Source of the DNA: Yoonia sp035117555
GTDB lineage: Bacteria; Pseudomonadota; Alphaproteobacteria; Rhodobacterales; Rhodobacteraceae
Direction of reading: 5' to 3'
Assembly: GCF_035117555.1 (NCBI RefSeq)
Contig: NZ_JAYKPK010000001.1
Coordinates: 186,001-250,000, forward strand
Length of the DNA: 64,000 bases
Shown: positions 58,738-64,000 of the stretch, in pieces
How the letters are laid out: every line of letters starts with the position of its first letter
Position numbering within the stretch: the stretch's first letter is position 1
Notes under the pieces: model-generated
What the model saw: the letters and a program-made list of their open reading frames with translations, nothing else
The model's database searches: none
Told to the model about the DNA's origin: nothing
Program-made: the position numbers and the translations under genes

Positions 58738-59688
58738 GGCGCGGCGCAACACTTCTGCCGCCTGCTGCGGATCGACAAGCAGATGCGCGACCTCGTAATC
58801 CATATGTGGCCGGTGCCTGTGCGGTGATCCACGGTGATCAGCGGGCAGAGCATTTTGCGTGCGCGCATCGACCAGATGCGATTCCGCGGCGATCCCTTCG
58901 GCATAGATGATCTGGTGATCATCGAAAATCAGCTGGAAATAATCCACAAACCCGCCCGGACGGCGCAAAACCCGCTGCCCATCAACCAGATGGCGCGCCT
59001 TGACCAGCACGGCGGCACGGCCCGCGCCGATCAGATCGCGGCGTTGATAAACAAAAACCCGGTGATCGGGCCGCAGCACAAGATCCTGATCATTGTGCAA
59101 CGTCCCCTTGGTGATGACCACCGGCGCAAAATCACCCGTCGCCCGCACGGTCGCCTGCGCGATCTGACGAAGCGGTTGCTTGCCCGCATCGCGCGTCAGG
59201 ATCAGATCGCCGGACGACAGCGCCTCAACCGGCTGCATCTGCCCGTCGGCCATGGTGATCCTTGTGCCGCGCGCAAAGGACCCGGCCGAGGCTTCGGCAA
59301 AGCGCCGCGTCGCGGTTTGGCGGGTCACGCCCACCAGCCGGTAACGTTGGTCAGCGACGATATCACCCAAAGCCATCAGATAGACCGCGGCCACCAGCCC
59401 TTCAGCCGCTTCGACCAGCACCAGCGCGTCATGGGTGCTGCCGTCACTGGCCATCAGGGTGAGACAGCAATCCAGATGCACGGCGTTCTGCGCGTCCGCA
59501 CTGCGATGAAGCCCGGTTTCGGTGATGACAAGGTGCAGCGGTTGCACAATTGCTGTGGCGGACAAGGCATAGACATCATCCATCACCAGCTCATCCGCGA
59601 AACTGAGCGTTTCGCCGATCAAAACACCGTCGACAACGCGCATATCTGCCGCGCGGAACACATCAATCGTCACATTTGCACTGGTCAT
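58726..59688 (-). CDS. Hint (Hedgehog/intein) domain protein
   Basis: 320 residues from ATG 59688. The N-terminal 130 residues form an unrecognised beta-rich region. From 135 a Hint_2-like domain begins: SFARGTRITMADGQMQPVEALSSGDLILTRD (start S137), then QDLVLRPDHRVFVY (201-214), ending in a tail region. In most such proteins the first residue is Cys; here it is Ser. Typical of Rhodobacterales, where these are often near RTX or calcium-binding proteins, not seen here. Autoprocessing is inference. Confidence 0.78.
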   Translation of the reverse strand: MTSANVTIDVFRAADMRVVDGVLIGETLSFADELVMDDVYALSATAIVQPLHLVITETGLHRSADAQNAVHLDCCLTLMASDGSTHDALVLVEAAEGLVAAVYLMALGDIVADQRYRLVGVTRQTATRRFAEASAGSFARGTRITMADGQMQPVEALSSGDLILTRDAGKQPLRQIAQATVRATGDFAPVVITKGTLHNDQDLVLRPDHRVFVYQRRDLIGAGRAAVLVKARHLVDGQRVLRRPGGFVDYFQLIFDDHQIIYAEGIAAESHLVDARTQNALPADHRGSPHRHRPHMDYEVAHLLVDPQQAAEVLRRASTT

Positions 59689-59750
59689 GCGGCATTCCAT
59701 ACACGGCCTGCGTGCATTCGGGTAGCGCAAAATCAAGACATTGCCGCCGA

Positions 59751-59787
59751 TTGCCCCAGCCGGGGAGCGATGCTAGGTCTGGGGCAA
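59751..59787. promoter_or_regulatory. Inverted repeat upstream of the SDR gene
   Basis: TTGCCCCA (59751-59758) and TGGGGCAA (59780-59787) are perfect inverted repeats 21 bases apart, ending 19 bases before the SDR ATG and in the Hint/SDR divergent gap. A dimer-binding site or a leader stem is possible. Confidence 0.4.
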
Positions 59788-59805
59788 ATAAGGGAGAGAT
59801 ATAAG

Positions 59806-60585
59806 ATGGATCTGGGAATTTCAGGCAAAACGGCGCTGGTCTGCGCATCCTCGAAGGGGCTGGGGCGCGGCTGCGCCGAGGCTTTGGCGGCAGCGGGCGT
59901 CAATCTGGTGCTGAACGCGCGCGGGGCAGAGGCGCTGGAGGCAACCGCCGCCGAGATCCGCAGCACATTCGGCGTCGAGGTCACCACCGTCGCCGCCGAT
60001 GTCGCGACAGAAGATGGCCGCGCGCGGTTGCTGGAGGGTGCGGGGGCGGTGGATATCCTTGTCAATAACGCGGGCGGCCCGCCCCCCGGCCTGTGGTCCG
60101 ACTGGGACCGCGATGATTTCATCAAAGCCTTGGATGCCAATATGCTGGCCCCGATCGCGCTGATGAAGGCGCTGCTACCCGGCATGATCGACAATGGCTG
60201 GGGCCGGGTGGTCAATATCACCTCTGGTTCCGTCAAATCACCGATCCCGCAGCTGGGCCTGTCTAATGCGGCCCGTGCCGGTTTGACCGGCTATGTCGCG
60301 GGCACCTCGCGGCAGGTGGCGCAGCATGGGGTGACGATCAACAATATGCTGCCCGGCATCCATGCGACCGACCGCGCGATCAGCCTTGATACCGGCGTGT
60401 CCAAGGCGCAGGGCATCGATATGGCCACGGCCAAAGCACAGCGCGAGGCGACGATCCCCGCGCGGCGTTATGGCACGGCAGCGGAATTCGGCGCGATGTG
60501 CGCCTTCCTGTGCAGCCAGCATGCGGGTTTCATCGTCGGGCAGAATATCGTGCTGGATGGCGGGGCGATCAACGCCACGATCTGA
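59806..60585 (+). CDS. SDR family protein lacking the canonical YxxxK pair
   Basis: 259 residues. Rossmann motif SSKGLGRG lies near residues 15-22, NNAGG follows, and the segment ITSGSVKSPIPQLGLSNAARAG replaces the catalytic stretch: at the place of Tyr-x3-Lys there is Ser-x3-Arg (S-N-A-A-R). The C-terminus IVLDGGAINATI is SDR-like. It may use another base, bind substrate only, or belong to the variant 3-oxoacyl-ACP reductase-like group. AGGGAGAG lies before ATG 59806. A long upstream in-frame extension runs antisense to the Hint gene and is spurious. Confidence 0.85.
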   Translation: MDLGISGKTALVCASSKGLGRGCAEALAAAGVNLVLNARGAEALEATAAEIRSTFGVEVTTVAADVATEDGRARLLEGAGAVDILVNNAGGPPPGLWSDWDRDDFIKALDANMLAPIALMKALLPGMIDNGWGRVVNITSGSVKSPIPQLGLSNAARAGLTGYVAGTSRQVAQHGVTINNMLPGIHATDRAISLDTGVSKAQGIDMATAKAQREATIPARRYGTAAEFGAMCAFLCSQHAGFIVGQNIVLDGGAINATI

Positions 60586-60651
60586 CCCTTGCGGTGCGGG
60601 CGCGGGATTGTTAGGTCGCCAATACCCAATGAATTCGCTCAGGGATTGCTC

Positions 60652-61725
60652 ATGTCCGTGCCCCGCCTTGCCGTCAGCCATCTGGTCAAGACCTATGCCG
60701 GTCGCCGCGTGGTCGATGATGTCAGCCTGAATGTGATGCCGGGGCAGGTGACCTGCCTGCTCGGCCCATCCGGCTGCGGCAAATCCACGACGTTGCGGAT
60801 CATCGCGGGTGTGGATATGCAGGATAGTGGCACGATCCATGTCGATGGCAACCTGATTTGCGACACGGTGGATAGGGTCCCGCCCGAAGGCCGCTCTATC
60901 GGGCTGATGTTTCAGGATTTCGCCTTGTTCCCGCATTTGACCGTGGCGCAGAACGTGGGCTTTGGCCTGCGCGGCCGCCGCGATGACGGGCGGGTCACCG
61001 ATCTTTTGACCAAGGTCGGCATGCTGCGCTATCTGCATGATTATCCCCATCAATTATCGGGCGGCGAACAGCAGCGCGTGGCCCTGGCCCGCGCCTTGGC
61101 GCCCAAACCCCGGATCATGCTGATGGATGAGCCTTTTTCCGGCCTTGATGACCGGCTGCGCGACGATATCCGCGACGAGACGCTGGAGATATTGAAAAGC
61201 GAAGGTACCGCCGTTTTGCTGGTGACCCATGAGCCGCATGAGGCCCTGCGTATGGCCGATGAAATCGCCCTGATGCGCGACGGGCGGATCGTGCAGCGCG
61301 GATCGCCCTATAACATCTACAACGCACCCAAAGATTTACAGGCGGCAGGGTTTTTCAGCGATATCAATGTGATCAAGGGCAAAGTTCAGGGCGCTTTGAC
61401 CGATACGCCCTTTGGTCAATTCCTTGCCCCCGGGGTGCCGGACGGGACTGAGGTGGATATCGTGATCCGGCCCCAGCATCTGAAAATCGACTTCGACCGC
61501 GCCGGGCGCGGCCCGAACCCGACGCCACAAGACGGCACCGCCGCGCGCGGCGTGGTGCAAAGGGCGCGGTTTATCGGCGCGTCGAGCTTGGTGGAGTTCC
61601 GGATGGATTTCGACGGCTCAATCCTGCGCGCCTCGGTGCCATCGGTGTTTTTGCCCAAACCCGGCACGCCGCTCTGGATCATGATCCGGCGGGATCGGTG
61701 TTTTGTGTTTCCACGGGGGGCGTGA
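60652..61725 (+). CDS. ABC transporter ATP-binding protein (FbpC/iron or thiamine-uptake type)
   Basis: 357 residues. Walker A GPSGCGKST is at residues 38-46, LSGGEQQRVALARA is the signature, LMDEPFSGLD the Walker B, and LLVTHEPHEA the switch. The C-terminal TOBE-type domain (residues about 240-357) fits FbpC-like ATPases. No permease or binding-protein gene is beside it in the window, so its partners lie elsewhere and the substrate is unknown. AGGGA precedes ATG 60652; the upstream in-frame start at 60589 adds a poor leader. Confidence 0.88.
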   Translation: MSVPRLAVSHLVKTYAGRRVVDDVSLNVMPGQVTCLLGPSGCGKSTTLRIIAGVDMQDSGTIHVDGNLICDTVDRVPPEGRSIGLMFQDFALFPHLTVAQNVGFGLRGRRDDGRVTDLLTKVGMLRYLHDYPHQLSGGEQQRVALARALAPKPRIMLMDEPFSGLDDRLRDDIRDETLEILKSEGTAVLLVTHEPHEALRMADEIALMRDGRIVQRGSPYNIYNAPKDLQAAGFFSDINVIKGKVQGALTDTPFGQFLAPGVPDGTEVDIVIRPQHLKIDFDRAGRGPNPTPQDGTAARGVVQRARFIGASSLVEFRMDFDGSILRASVPSVFLPKPGTPLWIMIRRDRCFVFPRGA

Positions 61726-61731
61726 GTTAGC

Positions 61732-62232
61732 TTACCCAAAATGGCGATATACCAGATCTGTCGGGTCAGGCCGGGCGGCGTGGCTATCCAAAGTCGCCCC
61801 GAGCCTTTCTGCCAGCCGCGCTGACCTTACATTGTCCGGATCGACATAGCTGACCAATGTGCCAAGGCCTCTGGCATTCCGGCCCCAGTCCCGCAAGACC
61901 AGTGCAGCCTCATATGCATAACCATGCCCTTCCGCTTGCAGATACAGAAACCAGCCCAGTTCATGCTCAGGGAATAGCGGCCCGGCGTTGATGCCGACCT
62001 GCCCGAGACATGCGCCGCTGGCGCTGTCAGTGATCATAAGCGCGCCGCAGCCGTAGAAATGCCATTGCGCGTGATCGGCGCAGAACATGCCCCAAGCGGT
62101 GGCAACCTGGAACGGACCGCCCATATAGATGGCGCGATCCGAGGACATCAGGCGAAAATATGCATCCCAGTCCTGCGCATCCATCGGGCGCAGTGTCAGG
62201 CGATCAGTCGTCAAAGTGGGTATTTGGGTCAT
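61732..62232 (-). CDS. GNAT family N-acetyltransferase (RimJ/RimL type)
   Basis: 166 residues. It opens LTTDRLTLRPMDAQDWDAYFRLM, the RimJ/L N-terminus; the acetyl-CoA-binding segment is near EGHGYAYEAALVLRDWGRN; and it ends with DPDNVRSARLAERLGA. Acetylates an amino group on protein or small molecule; target not deducible. Stops 6 bases from the convergent FbpC-like gene and starts 13 bases after the DUF1289 stop, so it is probably the last gene of the ccmI-ruvX-DUF1289 unit. Confidence 0.85.
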   Translation of the reverse strand: MTQIPTLTTDRLTLRPMDAQDWDAYFRLMSSDRAIYMGGPFQVATAWGMFCADHAQWHFYGCGALMITDSASGACLGQVGINAGPLFPEHELGWFLYLQAEGHGYAYEAALVLRDWGRNARGLGTLVSYVDPDNVRSARLAERLGATLDSHAARPDPTDLVYRHFG

Positions 62233-62245
62233 CCGTGACTAGCCC

Positions 62246-62482
62246 TTACTTCACCCTTCCCGCACGCCCCCCGCGCCGTTTCGCGATCTGCCGCCCCGGC
62301 AGTTCCGCCATCACCGCTTTGCGCGCCTCTGGCGTCATGCGCGACCATGCGGTGATCTCGTCAATACTCCGCAGACAGCCCGTACACAGCCGTGTCTCTG
62401 GTTGGATCACGCAGACCTTGGTGCAGGGGCTGTCGATCTCGGCGCGTTTCCAGATCTGGTCGCTTGGGTCGGGTTTGCTCAT
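62246..62482 (-). CDS. DUF1289 domain protein
   Basis: 78 residues. Cysteines at 20, 24, 33 and 36 (SPCTKVCVIQPET-RLCTGC) followed by SIDEITAWSRMTPEARKAVM, the family core. Function unknown, possibly metal-binding. ATG 62482 overlaps the ruvX stop (ATGA). Basic C-terminus (KRRGGRAGRVK). The second member of the family in this window after 12902-13147. Confidence 0.85.
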   Translation of the reverse strand: MSKPDPSDQIWKRAEIDSPCTKVCVIQPETRLCTGCLRSIDEITAWSRMTPEARKAVMAELPGRQIAKRRGGRAGRVK

Positions 62483-62955
62483 GTGTGACGCTCCAGATGC
62501 TGCAGCCGGTCCAGCATGCCTTGCAGAATATAGCCTGCGGCGACATTGTCGATCAGTTCTGCGCGACGTTTGCGGGACGTATCCGACTCCAGAAGCGAGC
62601 GTTCGGCGGCCACCGTCGACAGCCGTTCGTCCCAAAAGGTGATCGGCAGCGGCGTCAGTTTTTCCAGATTGCGGGCAAAGGCGCGGGTCGCCTGACAGCG
62701 CGGCCCTTCCGATCCGTCCATATTGCGCGGCAGGCCCAGCACAAGGCCCACGATCAACCGGTGCGTCGTGATCTCAAACAGCCGGGCGGCGTCGAGGGTG
62801 AATTTCTTGCGCCGGATCGTCTCCAGCGGTGTCGAAACGCTGCGCAAGCCGTCAGAGACCGCGACGCCGATGGTCACAGTGCCCAGATCAAGCCCGGCAA
62901 TCGCACCCGCCCTTGGCAAGGCGGCGGCGAATTCCTGCGGCGTTTCAAGGATCAT
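62479..62955 (-). CDS. ruvX: Putative pre-16S rRNA nuclease / Holliday junction resolvase-like (YqgF)
   Basis: 158 residues with the RNase H-like fold: GLDLGTVTIGVAVSD carries the first catalytic Asp, LVLGLPRNMDGSEGP the phosphate-contacting loop, FWDERLSTVAAERSLLE the glutamate, and IDNVAAGYILQGMLD the last Asp. Needed for 16S rRNA 5'-end maturation in E. coli. ATG 62955 is chosen by its ATGA overlap with the ccmI-type gene; a longer in-frame start at 63102 would lie within it. Confidence 0.92.
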   Translation of the reverse strand: MILETPQEFAAALPRAGAIAGLDLGTVTIGVAVSDGLRSVSTPLETIRRKKFTLDAARLFEITTHRLIVGLVLGLPRNMDGSEGPRCQATRAFARNLEKLTPLPITFWDERLSTVAAERSLLESDTSRKRRAELIDNVAAGYILQGMLDRLQHLERHT

Positions 62956-64000
62956 TCGATCAGCCCCGCGCCCTGCGCCGCCTCGGTAATCACCTCCAGC
63001 GCCGCAGGATCGGCACCGAAAACCTCGCGCCCTTCGACCCAGACGACGCGGGCATCGTCCAGATTGCCCAGCACGCCATAGCCGGTGATCAACCGCGCCC
63101 AATCGGCGGCGGTGCCGCCATCATTGGCGAGCCTGTCGGCCAGCCCAGCGACCATGCCGCCGATCATCGCCTCGCGATCCTCGGGCGACATATCCTGTGC
63201 GTTCTCAATCTCGGCAGCAGAGGGGCCGCGCATCGCTGGCAGACTGTAGTCAATACCGGCGCGAAACGCCGCATCCTCGATCATTTGGCGGGCAGAGGCG
63301 GTGTGGAACGTCTCCGGATCGCCATTTTCCGCGATATCGCGCCACAGGCGATAGGCCAGATCGGGCCGGTCGGTTTGGTCGTAAAGCAGCCCCAGATAAT
63401 AGCGCGCGGCGATATTTCCCTCGTCCATGGCGAGGATCCGGCGGACCAGCTCCTCCGCCTCGGGCGAGACGAGGCCACCGGCGGCCACGACTTGCAGATC
63501 AAGCAGGCGGGTCAGGTCGGTTACCGCGACCTCATCGCCGATGATCGCGATGACCCGTTCCTGCGCCGCAGCGGCACCTGCGTAATTGCGCAGTTCCACC
63601 TCGTGAAACGCAAGCCGCGACCAGGCTTCCAGATCGTCGGGGCGGGTGGGCGCAATCTCGCGCAGCCGGTCGATGGCGGCGACATATTCGTCGGGCAGAT
63701 CAACGGCAGGGGGCGGCGGGGCGACCTGTTGCAGCATCGCCTGTGCGGGGCGGTTGGCGCGCATCTGGTCCGAGGCAGCAAGCCGCGCCTGCAACGGCAC
63801 ATCACCGTATCCGGGTGCGCCGATGCGATCATAGACGGTAAAGGCCACGGCCGCGATCACCACCAGCACCAGCAGGGCGATCACGCCTTGCTGTTTATAG
63901 GCCCCGACCGGCGCATCTGCCGTCTTGCTGGCGGCCAGCAAGCGGCGGGCGATTTCATTGCGGGATTGTTCGGCCTCGGACGGGTCCAGCAGGTTGCGTT
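62952..64000 (-). CDS. ccmI: Cytochrome c biogenesis protein CcmI (partial)
   Basis: Inner-membrane chaperone that holds apocytochrome c during haem attachment. About 349 residues are visible, the 5' end lying beyond the window: the first codons read RNLLDPSEAEQSRNEIARRLL, close to the CcmI N-terminal consensus. A hydrophobic segment (GVIALLVLVVIAAVAFTVYD) follows, then a TPR-rich periplasmic domain ending in QGAGLIE. Two-helix topology expected, the first helix outside the window. The stop overlaps ruvX (ATGA). Confidence 0.9.
   Translation of the reverse strand, partial: RNLLDPSEAEQSRNEIARRLLAASKTADAPVGAYKQQGVIALLVLVVIAAVAFTVYDRIGAPGYGDVPLQARLAASDQMRANRPAQAMLQQVAPPPPAVDLPDEYVAAIDRLREIAPTRPDDLEAWSRLAFHEVELRNYAGAAAAQERVIAIIGDEVAVTDLTRLLDLQVVAAGGLVSPEAEELVRRILAMDEGNIAARYYLGLLYDQTDRPDLAYRLWRDIAENGDPETFHTASARQMIEDAAFRAGIDYSLPAMRGPSAAEIENAQDMSPEDREAMIGGMVAGLADRLANDGGTAADWARLITGYGVLGNLDDARVVWVEGREVFGADPAALEVITEAAQGAGLIE

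Noticed and set aside
58834..59805. Upstream extension of the SDR reading frame
   Set aside because: The extra 324 codons lie antisense to the Hint gene and show no SDR-like sequence; AGGGAGAG before ATG 59806 marks the true start.
1..64000. CRISPR arrays, tRNA or rRNA genes, transposases, phage genes
   Set aside because: No regularly spaced direct repeats, no cloverleaf-like intergenic segments, no rRNA-like sequence and no recombinase or transposase motifs were seen in any frame; gaps are too short for most of these.

Overview
The window is a dense, ordinary-looking chromosomal segment of a Rhodobacterales (Roseobacter-group) alphaproteobacterium. The evidence is high-GC coding sequence with strong GC3, the nuo locus interspersed with Rhodobacterales-type small genes (DUF5337, DUF5333, a carboxymuconolactone-decarboxylase-like gene), the nuoN-birA-coaX-rnj gene order, a Hint-domain protein, and short intergenic repeats of the sort seen in this order. 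Placement below order is not attempted. I see no rRNA, tRNA, CRISPR array, prophage or insertion sequence. No gene-free stretch exceeds about 220 bases.

Layout. 1-3617 (minus): a binding-protein-dependent sugar ABC transporter, with ATPase, binding protein and two permeases (the last cut by the window edge). 3715-5659 (plus): two multi-spanning membrane proteins (flippase-like YbhN/LPG-synthase-TM family and YihY/BrkB). 5724-7675 (minus): an SDR dehydrogenase and kynureninase. 7890-10912 (plus): pntA-pntB transhydrogenase, closed by a strong terminator. 10964-18660: mixed housekeeping and envelope genes (dienelactone hydrolase, Dps, DUF1289 protein, M20 amidohydrolase, a four-domain META protein, moaA, AlkD-like and PNPOx-like genes). 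18662-21827 (minus): glmU-glmS leading into the PNPOx and AlkD genes. 21952-23849 (plus): a phosphoglycolate-type phosphatase and a DegT-type aminotransferase.

23917-31012 (plus) is a leucine/isovalerate degradation operon: ivd, an LprI-like lysozyme-inhibitor gene, a small membrane protein, mccB, mccA, mvaB and a liuC-like hydratase. Most junctions are ATGA or TGATG overlaps. A palindrome just upstream of ivd is a plausible operator.

31132-50022 (plus) is the complete 14-gene complex I locus nuoA-N. It carries eight non-core genes: a sulfotransferase between nuoC and nuoD; a 65-residue membrane protein and a lipoprotein between nuoD and nuoE; a membrane-anchored helix-hairpin-helix protein and a DUF5337 protein between nuoE and nuoF; a lipoprotein and a DUF5333 protein between nuoF and nuoG; and a cysteine-free CMD-family protein between nuoI and nuoJ. 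NuoE carries a C-terminal helix-hairpin-helix domain closely related to that of the anchored protein. The locus runs on into birA, coaX and ribonuclease J and ends at a terminator flanked by inverted copies of a palindromic repeat.

53342-64000: a DEAD-box helicase, an unknown protein and prfC (minus); two TbpB-like lipoproteins (plus); a Hint protein (minus); an unusual SDR and an FbpC-like ATPase (plus); then GNAT, DUF1289, ruvX and partial ccmI (minus).

The most unusual material is the accessory content of the nuo locus, the four-domain META/MliC protein, the lysozyme-inhibitor gene inside the leucine operon, the tandem TbpB-like lipoproteins and a family of co-varying palindromic repeats. 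None is demonstrably a new system from sequence alone.
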